Shown here piece by piece: positions 7,809 to 15,955 of a stretch of DNA of 64,000 nucleotides; within the stretch, counting starts at the first letter, position 1, and each line of letters starts with the position of its first letter. The translations under genes were made by a program, and so were the position numbers. The stretch is from the NCBI RefSeq assembly GCF_021023135.1, contig NZ_PGFV01000002.1, forward strand, positions 620,001 to 684,000, given 5' to 3'. Below the pieces are notes generated by a model that was not told the origin of the DNA, searched no databases, and saw only the letters and a program-made list of their open reading frames with translations. The DNA is from Brevibacterium sp. CCUG 69071 (GTDB taxonomy: Bacteria; Actinomycetota; Actinomycetes; Actinomycetales; Brevibacteriaceae).

Positions 7809-9941
7809 ATGACGCACCCCGCCGCCGCGACGACGATCACTGCCTCACTGGCCGCACTGACCTTGGCCGCCGGCCTCACCATCGGCCAGACGATCGCTCT
7901 CGGAGGTGCAGCCCACGCCGCCGAGGTCAGCGATCCGATCAGCCACTCCGCACCGGACGCCGCGCTCGAACTCGGGTTCCTCGGCTCCCACGAAACGGGT
8001 CAGTTCGACGAGGCCGCCGCCGAGATCACCGCCGTCCACGGCGACACCGTCTTCACCGTCAACGCGCAGTCCGCCACCGTCGACATCATCGACGCCTCCG
8101 ACCCGAAGAGCCCCGAGAAGGTCGGCGAGATCACGGGCTCCGGCGTGGCGAACTCCGTGGCGATCCGCGAGGACGGGCTCGGCGTCGTCGCCCTCGAAGA
8201 CGAGGACAAGACGAAGCCGGGATCGCTGATGTTCTTCGACGCCACCGACACCTCGGCGCCGGTGCTGGGAACCGTGCCCGTCGGCTCCCTGCCGGACATG
8301 GTCACCGTCACCCCGGACGGCGAACACGCGCTCGTCGCCAACGAAGGGGAGCCCGCCGATGACTTCTCCGCCGACCCGGAGGGCTCGGTGTCCGTGATCG
8401 ACCTGCCCGCCGAGGTGGCCGCGCCGGAGACCTCGGGCGTGCACACCGCTGACTTCCACGGCTTCGAGGAGGGCGGGGCGAAGACCCTGCCCGAAGGCGT
8501 GCGGATCTTCGGACCGAATCCCGAGGGTGACCTGTCGGTCTCGCGCAACCTCGAACCCGAATACATCACGGTGGCCGGGGACAAAGCGTATGCCACCTTG
8601 CAGGAGGCCAACGCGATCGCCGTCGTCGATGTCGCCTCGGCCGAGGTGACCGAGATCCTCCCACTCGGGTTCAAGGACCACGGGCGGGCCGGCAACGGAC
8701 TCGACGCCTCCGACCGGGATCCCGAGGACGCCCCGGAGGTCAACATCACCGAATACGAGGGGCTCAAGGGCGCGTACATGCCCGATACGATCTCGACGTT
8801 CTCCGCCGGCGGCACCGACTATCTGGTCACCGCGAACGAAGGCGACTCCCGAGAATGGGGCGATTTCATCGACGCGGCCAGGGTCAAAGACCTCGGCGAG
8901 GACGACCTGGCACCCGTGTGCGAGAACTCGCCGTTGGCTGACAAACTCGGCGATGAGGATCTGGGCCGGCTCAACGTCATCACCGATAAGGGCCTGAGCG
9001 AGGACGGTGATTGCTACGAGGAGCTCTATGCCTTCGGCACCCGCTCATTCTCCGTGTGGACGACCGACGGGAAGCTCGTCGCCGACTCCGGTGACAGCTT
9101 CGAGCAGATGACCGCCGAGGCGATCCCCGACTTCTTCAACTCCAACCACTCCGAGTCGAACCTCGAGGGACGCAGCGATGACAAGGGACCCGAGCCCGAG
9201 GCGCTGACCATCGCGGAAGTGGGGGAGAAGACCTACGCCTTCGTCGGCTTCGAACGGGTCGGCGGAATCGCCGCCTTCGATCTCAGCGACCCGGCTTCGC
9301 CCGAGTTCGTCACCTACTTCAACAACCGTGACTTCTCCGTCTCGGTCGAGGACGAGATCGAGGATGCTTCGGACCCGAAGGCACTGCTCTCGAGCGCCGG
9401 GGACCTCGGGCCGGAGGGAATCACGTTCCTCCCCGCTGATGAGTCGCCTTCGGGTGAGGCCGCGCTGGTCGTGGGCAATGAGGTGTCGGGCACGACGAGC
9501 CTGTACTCGGTGGCGAACCTCGCCGATGACGATGATGGGGACGAGGGCGCCGAGGCCTCGTCCGAGGCGAATGGCGATGAGGAAGCCGGCGCGGATAGCG
9601 AAGGTACCGCGGACGATGAAGGCGGCGCGGATGAGGCTGCCGGCGCGGAAGCCGACAGCGGAGCCGCCGAGGGTGCAGAAGCAGGCAGCGACGACGCGGC
9701 CGACGCCGATTCCGCCAGTGGCACGCAGGACGCAGACCAGTCAGCCGACTCGGAAGGCTCGAAAGCGTCAGAAGGGGCCGAGGGCTCACAGAACGGCAGC
9801 GACTCCTCCGACGACGACAATGCGGGTCCCCTGCCGCGCACGGGTGCCGACCTCGGTCAGTACCTCATCCTCGGCGGGATCGCGCTCGGGCTGATCATTA
9901 TCGGCGTCGTCGCCTTCCTCCTCACCCGTCGTCGCCGCTGA
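7809..9941 (+). CDS. Choice-of-anchor I family surface protein with LPXTG sorting signal
   Basis: A 710-residue exported protein. It has an N-terminal signal peptide (about residues 1-37, ending AAHA), then a large beta-propeller-like domain with repeated DIIDASDPKSPEKVG, PDMVTVTPDGEHALVANEGE and VAGDKAYATLQEANAIAVVD blocks, characteristic of choice-of-anchor I proteins. A spacer of about 100 residues, very rich in Asp, Glu, Ala, Ser and Gly (residues 575-673), follows. The C-terminus has LPRTG (675-679), a hydrophobic helix and an RRRR tail, so a sortase should attach the protein to peptidoglycan. The ATG at 7809 is preceded by GGAG; a GTG reading from 7764 would mask the signal peptide. No sortase gene is in the window. 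Confidence 0.85.
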   Translation: MTHPAAATTITASLAALTLAAGLTIGQTIALGGAAHAAEVSDPISHSAPDAALELGFLGSHETGQFDEAAAEITAVHGDTVFTVNAQSATVDIIDASDPKSPEKVGEITGSGVANSVAIREDGLGVVALEDEDKTKPGSLMFFDATDTSAPVLGTVPVGSLPDMVTVTPDGEHALVANEGEPADDFSADPEGSVSVIDLPAEVAAPETSGVHTADFHGFEEGGAKTLPEGVRIFGPNPEGDLSVSRNLEPEYITVAGDKAYATLQEANAIAVVDVASAEVTEILPLGFKDHGRAGNGLDASDRDPEDAPEVNITEYEGLKGAYMPDTISTFSAGGTDYLVTANEGDSREWGDFIDAARVKDLGEDDLAPVCENSPLADKLGDEDLGRLNVITDKGLSEDGDCYEELYAFGTRSFSVWTTDGKLVADSGDSFEQMTAEAIPDFFNSNHSESNLEGRSDDKGPEPEALTIAEVGEKTYAFVGFERVGGIAAFDLSDPASPEFVTYFNNRDFSVSVEDEIEDASDPKALLSSAGDLGPEGITFLPADESPSGEAALVVGNEVSGTTSLYSVANLADDDDGDEGAEASSEANGDEEAGADSEGTADDEGGADEAAGAEADSGAAEGAEAGSDDAADADSASGTQDADQSADSEGSKASEGAEGSQNGSDSSDDDNAGPLPRTGADLGQYLILGGIALGLIIIGVVAFLLTRRRR

Positions 9942-9976
9942 GCCGGTGGGCTCACTTCGAGAGAAGACACGAGCGA

Positions 9977-10044
9977 CGAGAGCCGACCGCCGCGTGGAGA
10001 GCAGACTTCCTGAACTCTGCTCTCGACGCTGCGGTCGGCTCTCG
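9977..10044. repeat. Large imperfect inverted repeat between convergent genes
   Basis: Two 29-base arms (9977-10005 and 10016-10044) pair with only two mismatches around a 10-nt loop, giving a long hairpin between the convergent surface-protein and siderophore-reductase genes. It can serve as a bidirectional terminator. Parts of it (CGAGAGCCGAC, and TCTGCTCTCGACGC with one change) recur in the spacer at 29482-29515, so it may belong to a small dispersed repeat family. Confidence 0.7.
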
Positions 10045-10082
10045 CGGATGATGCCGCTGATTCCGCCGCGGCTGGCCGGCTG

Positions 10083-10904
10083 TCAGTCCTCGATCTTGCC
10101 GATGGGTTCGCGCTTCTCGGCCTGGAACTGGTCCTCAGCGCGGCCGTGGGCCCAATAGGCCGAGATCGACAGTGCCTCGCGGGGCACCTCGTGGTCCTTG
10201 AGGACCTTGCGGATCGTCTTGATCGTCTCGCGCTCGCCGTGGGCGAAGACCTGCGGAGTGGTCTCCGGCCAGTCGAGCTCGCGCACCGCGGCGATGAGCG
10301 CCTCGTCCGAATCGACCCAGGTGACGTCGAACCCGGCCGGCAGCTCGGGCAGCAGTCGATCCTCGTCGTGTTCGACATTGGCGAGGAGCACACCGGTCGC
10401 CTCGGCGGGCATCGCCTCGAGCGCGGAGCTGACGGCCGGGATCGCGGTGTGGTCGGCGATGAGCAGATGCCAGGGGGCATCGGCCTCCGGGGCGTATTTG
10501 CCGCCGGCTCCGACGAGGACGATCTGATCGCCGACCTGGGTGCTCTTCGCCCAGGGGCCGGCGATGCCCTCATCGCCGTGGACGACGAAGTCGATCTTCA
10601 CCCACTTCTCGGCCTCGTTGATCTCGCGCACCGTGTAGGTGCGGTTGCGCGGCAGCTTCTCGGGAACGTTCTCCCGCAGATCGGCCAGATCGTAGGGCGG
10701 GGTCAGCCCGTGCTGCGGATCGGCGAACATGATCTTGACGTACTTGTCGGTCGCGTCGTTGTTCGAGATCGCATCGAATCCCTCGCCGCCGGCGGTGATG
10801 CGGATGAGGTTCGGGGTGATCTCCTCGACCGCTTGGACGCTGAGGATGGCCTGGGGTTTCGGGGGACGAGCGGGACGCTGGTCCGGTGTGGCGGATGCCG
10901 TCAT
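10083..10904 (-). CDS. Siderophore-interacting protein (ferric-siderophore reductase)
   Basis: A 273-residue flavoprotein of the SIP/ViuB family, which reduces ferric siderophores in the cytosol to free iron. The N-terminal FAD-binding barrel contains R88-T-Y-T-V-R93, and the middle contains HGDEGIAGPWA. The C-terminal part carries LLIADHTAIPAVSSALEAMP, then LLANVEHDEDRLLPELP, as in the NAD(P)H-binding SIP domain, and ends with YWAHGRAEDQF. The ATG at 10904 has a GGAAGGA ribosome binding site. A DtxR/IdeR-type iron box lies 65 bases upstream, so expression should rise in iron limitation. Confidence 0.9.
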   Translation of the reverse strand: MTASATPDQRPARPPKPQAILSVQAVEEITPNLIRITAGGEGFDAISNNDATDKYVKIMFADPQHGLTPPYDLADLRENVPEKLPRNRTYTVREINEAEKWVKIDFVVHGDEGIAGPWAKSTQVGDQIVLVGAGGKYAPEADAPWHLLIADHTAIPAVSSALEAMPAEATGVLLANVEHDEDRLLPELPAGFDVTWVDSDEALIAAVRELDWPETTPQVFAHGERETIKTIRKVLKDHEVPREALSISAYWAHGRAEDQFQAEKREPIGKIED

Positions 10905-10968
10905 GGGGTTCCTTCCGTGGAAAAGCCCACGCCGAGGCGGTCGGAGGACCACCTCGGCGCTGAAGGGA

Positions 10969-10987
10969 TTGTAAGGCTCACCTTATC
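10969..10987 (-). promoter_or_regulatory. DtxR/IdeR-type iron box
   Basis: On the minus strand the site reads TAAGGTGAGCCTTACAA, close to the actinobacterial DtxR/IdeR consensus TTAGGTTAGGCTAACCTAA and dyad-symmetric. It lies upstream of the siderophore-interacting protein gene, a typical target of this iron-responsive repressor. Confidence 0.75.
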
Positions 10988-11052
10988 AAAGGAATGCAAC
11001 GGGATGGCGAGGGCCCGGGCAAGCATGACCCGGCGCTCACACGCTGAGGCGC

Positions 11053-12384
11053 TCACACGGAGCGGTCGGCCATCTCCCGCCGACGGTCGTTGCGGACCCG
11101 TTTGAGGCCTTTGACGGACTTGAGGGAATCGAGGATCTTAACGTCGGGCAGCGCCGAATCCGGGCCTTTGCACTTCATCATGTCCTCGGGATCCATGAGC
11201 ACGACTCGGATGCCGTCCTCCTTGAGCCGCGACAGCGCCTCGGTGAGCATCTTGCGCGCGACCCCGTTGATCTCGTTGACTCGTCGCAGGTCGAGGATGA
11301 ACACGTTCGTGCTGGTCGCGGGATCGTCCATGGCGCGGATGACGTTCTCCGACCCGCTCCACTGGATGAGTCCCTGGAGACTGCAGATGCGCACCATCTC
11401 ACCGTTGTTGCCGACGAAGCGGCGGTCGCGGCGGATGATCGACCGCGCCGGTTCGGGAGCGTCCATGATGTGCAGGCTCAGCCGGTTCGACAGATCGCGG
11501 AAGATCTTCGCCCCACGCACGCTGGTCCCGTGTCGGTCCAACCTCGGCGAGAAGGTGGCGATGCCGACCTGACCGGGCATGACCCCGAATACGCCGCCGG
11601 AGACGCCGCTCTTGGCGGGAATCCCGATCTCCGTCATCCAGTCACCGGCCGCGTCGTACATTCCGCAGGTCATCATCACCGCGAGCACCTGCCGGTTGAC
11701 CCGGGGTGAGAGCACCTGCTCACCGGTGATCGGGTTGAGACCGCCGCCGGCCAGGGTCGCCGCCATGATCGCAAGGTCTTTGACCGTGACGAGGACCGAG
11801 CATTGGGCGATGTATCCCTGCACCACGTCGTCCGGGTCGTCGAGGAAGACGTCGTAGGAGCGCAACATATTGGCGATGGCGATATTGCGGTACGCGGCCT
11901 CCCACTCGCCTGCGGCCGTGGATTCGTCGACCCGCAGGTCCCGGCCGGCGAAGCGGGAGAGTCCGGAGCGGGCGATCTCGGTGCGTTCGGCGAGGCTCGA
12001 TCCGTCCTTTCCGAGGAGGGAGTGGATGGCCAGCGCCCCGGCGTTGATCATCGGGTTGAGCGGTTTTCCGGACTTCTTGTCGAGCGAGAGCTCGTTGAAC
12101 TTCTCACCGCTGGGTTCGACTCCGACCATGTCGAGGACGGCCGGCAGTCCCGCCTGTTCGAGCGCGAGCCCGTAGATGAAGGGCTTCGACATCGATTGGA
12201 TGGAGAACTCGAACTCCGAGTCCCCGGAGGTGTACTCGACCCCGTCGAGCGTGGAGATGCAGATGCCTAGCTTCTCCGGATCGGCGGCCGCCAGGTCCGG
12301 GATGTAGTCCGCATTCTCCCCGGAACGGTCGGACCGATGCCGGTTGAGGGTTTCGTCGAGGAAATCCGGGATGGGGGATCGCAT
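11053..12384 (-). CDS. glsA: Glutaminase A with C-terminal STAS domain
   Basis: A 443-residue protein. The first 300 residues or so are a serine-dependent glutaminase, hydrolysing L-glutamine to glutamate and ammonia. Visible are the S64-M-S-K67 catalytic pair, NPMINAGA (Asn114), and the glycine-rich GIPAKSGVSGGVFGVMPGQ near the active site. The remainder is a STAS domain (NVFILDLRRVNEINGVARKM, then DGIRVVLMDPEDMMK), a fusion known in a subset of actinobacterial and eukaryote-like glutaminases and possibly regulatory. The ATG at 12384 is preceded by AGGAGG. It stands alone; the 295-base spacer upstream shows no gene. Confidence 0.9.
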   Translation of the reverse strand: MRSPIPDFLDETLNRHRSDRSGENADYIPDLAAADPEKLGICISTLDGVEYTSGDSEFEFSIQSMSKPFIYGLALEQAGLPAVLDMVGVEPSGEKFNELSLDKKSGKPLNPMINAGALAIHSLLGKDGSSLAERTEIARSGLSRFAGRDLRVDESTAAGEWEAAYRNIAIANMLRSYDVFLDDPDDVVQGYIAQCSVLVTVKDLAIMAATLAGGGLNPITGEQVLSPRVNRQVLAVMMTCGMYDAAGDWMTEIGIPAKSGVSGGVFGVMPGQVGIATFSPRLDRHGTSVRGAKIFRDLSNRLSLHIMDAPEPARSIIRRDRRFVGNNGEMVRICSLQGLIQWSGSENVIRAMDDPATSTNVFILDLRRVNEINGVARKMLTEALSRLKEDGIRVVLMDPEDMMKCKGPDSALPDVKILDSLKSVKGLKRVRNDRRREMADRSV

Positions 12385-12679
12385 TGCACCTCCTGATGTT
12401 TCGAGTGGATCTGTGGGCTCGCGTCGAGCTCTGGTCTCGCGCTGATCGTTCGGGTCGGCTGTCGGCGGTGTCGGGGGGCCGCGGAATCCGCAGGTCCCAG
12501 CTCCTGCCGCTCGGTTGCAGCCAGTGAGCTCGAAAAGCTCAGAGTGCCATTCTCACACAGACGACCGCCGAGGTCAGGCCGGTGGGTGTGCGTGGGCCCG
12601 CGCCGAACCCGTCACGCATGTTGCCGAACTGGCACGGCAGGGACGATCGCCGGACCGGGCGCGGAAATAGTCTGAGGCG

Positions 12680-13525
12680 ATGCAGCCCAAGACCAGACTC
12701 ATCCTCCTCGGCACGATCGCGGCCGCCTTGGTGATCGCAGTCGTCGTGGCCATCATGGTCAGAGATGCCGTCGAGCCGCCCTCCGGTACCAGCGAACGCC
12801 TGTCGGAGGAGGCGCTGACGCCTGAGGAGATCACCGCCGAGGTGACCCCGCATCCCGATGGCACCCTGCAGGTGCGCCAACGGCTGATCTTCGAGGCACC
12901 GCCCACCGGCGTCGCGGATCTGAGCTGGTGGGTCGGCGAAGACCAGCTCGGGTGGCGCGATGAGCCGGATCGGCCGCGCTATGTGCTCAAACCCCGGATC
13001 GTCGATATCGCCGCCGTGGAGCTGAGCACGGCGGCCGATTCGACGCAGGAGAATCCCGCCGTCAAGGTCGAACTCACGGTCGACCTCGACGATTCGAAGG
13101 CCCACGACCGTTTTCCCTCGACGAGATACATCTTCACCCGTCCGGACGTCGACGGTGGAAGTGCGACCGTCTGGGAGGCCGGACGGCACGTCATCGACTT
13201 CAGCTACACCCTCGACGAGGTGTACCTCGACATCGGCGGTCAGGCACTGTTTGTGCTGCCGCTGGGCTTTCCCGGGGAGTCCTCTCAGTCCCGAGGTGTC
13301 CGCAGCGTCACCCTCACCGACGGCGGAGAGATCCGCTGCCTGCCGTCGAATGGCACCTTCGAACCCGACGCCGACTGCGCCGGCCTCGATGACCGCAGAA
13401 GTGGACAGGACGGCCGAGAACTGACCTGGCGGCAGGAGAACGGAGTGAGGATCAAGGCGATCGGCTTCGCCCCGCCCGAGGGAATGCAGACCGCTCCGAT
13501 CCCAGCACAAGAGAAGGTCAGCTGA
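12680..13525 (+). CDS. Signal-anchored extracellular protein of unknown function (first of a pair)
   Basis: A 281-residue protein with one N-terminal transmembrane anchor (about residues 6-27) and a soluble external domain rich in beta-strand-like repeats; two cysteines (in EIRCLPSNG and DADCAG) could form a disulfide. The family is not recognised with certainty; the layout recalls the N-terminal external domain of DUF2207-like proteins. The promoter appears leaderless: TAGTCT (12668-12673) is six bases before the ATG. The stop TGA overlaps the start of the next, similarly built gene by one base, so the two are probably made together. Confidence 0.6.
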   Translation: MQPKTRLILLGTIAAALVIAVVVAIMVRDAVEPPSGTSERLSEEALTPEEITAEVTPHPDGTLQVRQRLIFEAPPTGVADLSWWVGEDQLGWRDEPDRPRYVLKPRIVDIAAVELSTAADSTQENPAVKVELTVDLDDSKAHDRFPSTRYIFTRPDVDGGSATVWEAGRHVIDFSYTLDEVYLDIGGQALFVLPLGFPGESSQSRGVRSVTLTDGGEIRCLPSNGTFEPDADCAGLDDRRSGQDGRELTWRQENGVRIKAIGFAPPEGMQTAPIPAQEKVS

Positions 13526-14295
13526 TGCCTCACACGACTCACATGTCTCACACTTCTCAACCGAAGACCCGGGCTGATGCCGCGACGAGGCGCCGCAGGG
13601 TGTCGATCGTCGCGGCGCTGTTCATCACTCTCATGATCCTCGGCGGACTCGTGATCGGCGAGGGGATGAACGCTCAGAGCGCCGACGCCGCACCCAATCC
13701 GTACCGGGGCAAGATAGCGACCCATCTCGTGACCATCGCCGCGGATGGGACCTATGACGTCGAGACGGTGCAGGTCATCGATATGGCCCTCGAGAGCGGC
13801 TATCCCTTCGGCGGGGAGATCCACGACGGCTTCCGGCTTCCCGACACCGAGGCACTGCTGCCGCCCTATCTGCGTGCCGAGTACTCTGATCCGTCGATCG
13901 TCATCGCCGGTCAACCCGCCGAGGTGGCCGTTGAGAAGGAGATCCACGCCGTCGATATCTCGGCCTTGGGCAAACTGCCGAAGGGGAAGACCGAAGGAAC
14001 GGTCGACTACCGAGTCACCGGCGCCGCGGTGCCGGCCGCCAAACACGTCGACGTGTACTTCCGTCCCCTGGTCAGCGGCGACCTCATCGTGAAGTCGGAG
14101 GCCCCGATTCTGACAGCCCACTGCGAGGACTGGCCCCCGCAGGGCAGAACCTGCGGGGGCCAGGAGGGAGACGTCTGGACGTTCTCCAAGGATGAACTCA
14201 GGGCCTCCGATCGCACCGATGTCGAGGCCGTGCGGATCACGGTCGATGCGGATCCCGATGACCTGGTCGAACCGGTGATCGATACGGAGTACTGA
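13525..14295 (+). CDS. Signal-anchored extracellular protein of unknown function (second of a pair)
   Basis: A 256-residue protein. A basic N-terminus (residues 1-26) leads into a helix (27-45) and the sequence SADAAPNPYRG, which could be cleaved as a signal peptide. The external part contains THLVTIAADGTYDVETVQVI, resembling the strand pattern of its upstream partner, and a cysteine pair (AHCEDWPP and RTCGGQ). A perfect 14-bp hairpin lies inside the coding sequence at 14130-14163. Start and stop overlap (TGATG) couples it to the preceding gene. No known function. Confidence 0.55.
   Translation: MPHTTHMSHTSQPKTRADAATRRRRVSIVAALFITLMILGGLVIGEGMNAQSADAAPNPYRGKIATHLVTIAADGTYDVETVQVIDMALESGYPFGGEIHDGFRLPDTEALLPPYLRAEYSDPSIVIAGQPAEVAVEKEIHAVDISALGKLPKGKTEGTVDYRVTGAAVPAAKHVDVYFRPLVSGDLIVKSEAPILTAHCEDWPPQGRTCGGQEGDVWTFSKDELRASDRTDVEAVRITVDADPDDLVEPVIDTEY
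14130..14163 (+). other. Perfect 14-bp stem-loop inside a coding region
   Basis: Bases 14130-14143 and 14150-14163 are exactly complementary with a 6-nt loop (GCAGAA). The arms begin CTGGCCCCCGCAGG. It lies within the second extracellular-protein gene and encodes the segment between its two cysteines. Confidence 0.6.
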
Positions 14296-14322
14296 CGTCC
14301 GCGGACGCGAGATGCCCGATGC

Positions 14323-14646
14323 TCAGCGGTTTTCGGAGCGATCCGAATCGTTCGTGGAATTGCCCTGCTCGGGGTTGTCATTCCTGGTGGTCGAGTCGTT
14401 CCTGTTTTCTGCGTCGTTCTGATTCGGAGAATCGTTCCTGTCCGATCCGATCGCCTTGTCGGCGGCGTCGCGGGCTTTCTGGATCTTCTCCGTGTGTTTG
14501 CCGCCCGTGAGCGATTCGGCAGCTCCCGCGGCCTTGTCGAGGATCGAGTCGGTGACTTTCTCGGCCTTCTCGGAGTTGAGCTTGTCCTTGATCTTCGGGT
14601 CGTTGGCGAGGTTCTTCGCCTTGTCGAGGAATTTGTCGAATGCCAT
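14323..14646 (-). CDS. Antitoxin-like small protein (MT0933/Rv0909 type)
   Basis: A 107-residue hydrophilic protein. The N-terminal half, FDKFLDKAKNLANDPKIKDK, then AEKVTDSILDKAAG and LTGGKHTEKIQKARDAADKA, fits the short helical MT0933-like antitoxin family (PF14013). The C-terminal third is a low-complexity Asn/Asp/Ser/Arg tail. In mycobacteria a toxin gene normally sits next to the antitoxin, but no toxin candidate is adjacent here, so the family name does not prove an antitoxin role. It starts at ATG 14646 with an AAGGAG-like site upstream. Confidence 0.65.
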   Translation of the reverse strand: MAFDKFLDKAKNLANDPKIKDKLNSEKAEKVTDSILDKAAGAAESLTGGKHTEKIQKARDAADKAIGSDRNDSPNQNDAENRNDSTTRNDNPEQGNSTNDSDRSENR

Positions 14647-14710
14647 GTCGGCTCCTTCTTCGTGGGGTCTGTCGAGTCGAAGCCTAATCGCCGAGGCTGT
14701 GACCGGGCTG

Positions 14711-15955
14711 TCAGTGCCTCAGTGAACCGTCCAGGCGCAGCACCGTCTCCAGCAGCACCGAGATCCCCGGCAGGACGCCATCGAGTGCGGTGAACTCCTC
14801 GGGACAGTGGCTGCGCCCGTCGACGGAGGGAACGAAGATCATGCCGACCTGAGTCTTCGCGGCGATGATGCCGGCATCGTGTCCGGCGCCCGAGAACATT
14901 CTGGACCGGGACAGACCGAGCTCGGCTGCCGCCTCGGTGATGGTCGCGGTGATCGGCTGGTTTAGGGGTACGGGAGCGTCATCAGTGGTCCATTCGATCT
15001 CCATCGTGACCCCGCGCCTATCGGCCTCCTGCCCGGCGGCCTCGGTGAGCCGTCGCGCCGCTTCGTGCAGCCAGGAACCGTCGGGGCCGCGGAATTCTCC
15101 CTCGACGACAGCGTTCTCACTGACGACGTTGACGGCTTCGGGGGTGAACCTGATCTGCCCGGAAGTGCCGCGGGTGTTCGTTCCCGATTCGGCGATCGAC
15201 TCCACGGCGAGGACGGTTCCGGCGGCAGCACATCCGGCATCGGCGCGGACACTCATGCTCGTCGTTCCCGCATGGTCTTGACGGCCGGTGAACAGAGCCC
15301 GGAAATGGTTGATCCCGGTGATCGTCTCGACGACTCCGATCTGGGCTCCGCCACGTTCGAGTTCGGGACCCTGCTCGATATGGAGTTCGAGGAACGCGGT
15401 GACATTCGTGAAATCGAAGCCGGAGGTCAGAAACTCCTCGGGGTCGATCCCGGAGTCCGGCAGAGCCTGGGCGAGAGTGCGACCGGTGGAGTCCGTGGCC
15501 GCCAGGGTGGAACGGTCGACCAGACCCGTCATCGCCCGAGAGCCCAAGCAGAAGAATCCGAAGTCATTGGGCTCTTCATTGAAGAACACGACGATGACGA
15601 GGTCATGGTCGAGTCGGATGTCGTTCTCGCGCAGCAGTCGGACGACCTCGATGGCGCCGAGCACGCCGGTGATCCCGTCGAAGCGGCCGCCGCCGTCGAC
15701 GGTGTCGGTGTGGGAGCCGAGCATGATCTGCCGACCGCCGAGACGCCCGGGCAGCACGCCGATGACGTTGCCGGCACCGTCGACGCGGGTGGTCAGTCCC
15801 GCCTGTCTCATCAGTGAGCGAGCGAAGTCACGACCGGCGATGTCCTCCTCGCTCAGCGCCCGACGGGTCCATCCCGGCCGTGTCGAATCGGTGAGGGTGG
15901 CCAGGTGGGTGAGTTCGGCGTCGAAGCGTTCGCGGACCGGGCTGATCGTGCTCAT
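14711..15955 (-). CDS. M20 family amidohydrolase (N-carbamoyl-L-amino acid hydrolase / allantoate amidohydrolase type)
   Basis: A 414-residue zinc or manganese hydrolase. Metal ligands are seen in [21 protein letters not shown] (His and the bridging Asp) and [10 protein letters not shown] (Glu), with [12 protein letters not shown] and the C-terminal [10 protein letters not shown] as further family landmarks. The lid domain carries [20 protein letters not shown]. It removes carbamoyl or ureido groups in hydantoin or purine breakdown; the exact substrate is not readable. Its ATG overlaps the nhaA stop (ATGA), so it is translationally coupled to the antiporter gene. A longer open frame to 17053 is only the shadow of nhaA. 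Confidence 0.85.
   Translation of the reverse strand: MSTISPVRERFDAELTHLATLTDSTRPGWTRRALSEEDIAGRDFARSLMRQAGLTTRVDGAGNVIGVLPGRLGGRQIMLGSHTDTVDGGGRFDGITGVLGAIEVVRLLRENDIRLDHDLVIVVFFNEEPNDFGFFCLGSRAMTGLVDRSTLAATDSTGRTLAQALPDSGIDPEEFLTSGFDFTNVTAFLELHIEQGPELERGGAQIGVVETITGINHFRALFTGRQDHAGTTSMSVRADAGCAAAGTVLAVESIAESGTNTRGTSGQIRFTPEAVNVVSENAVVEGEFRGPDGSWLHEAARRLTEAAGQEADRRGVTMEIEWTTDDAPVPLNQPITATITEAAAELGLSRSRMFSGAGHDAGIIAAKTQVGMIFVPSVDGRSHCPEEFTALDGVLPGISVLLETVLRLDGSLRH

Noticed and set aside
14323-14646. A complete toxin-antitoxin module
   Set aside because: Only the antitoxin-like gene is present; the neighbouring genes are not toxin-like.
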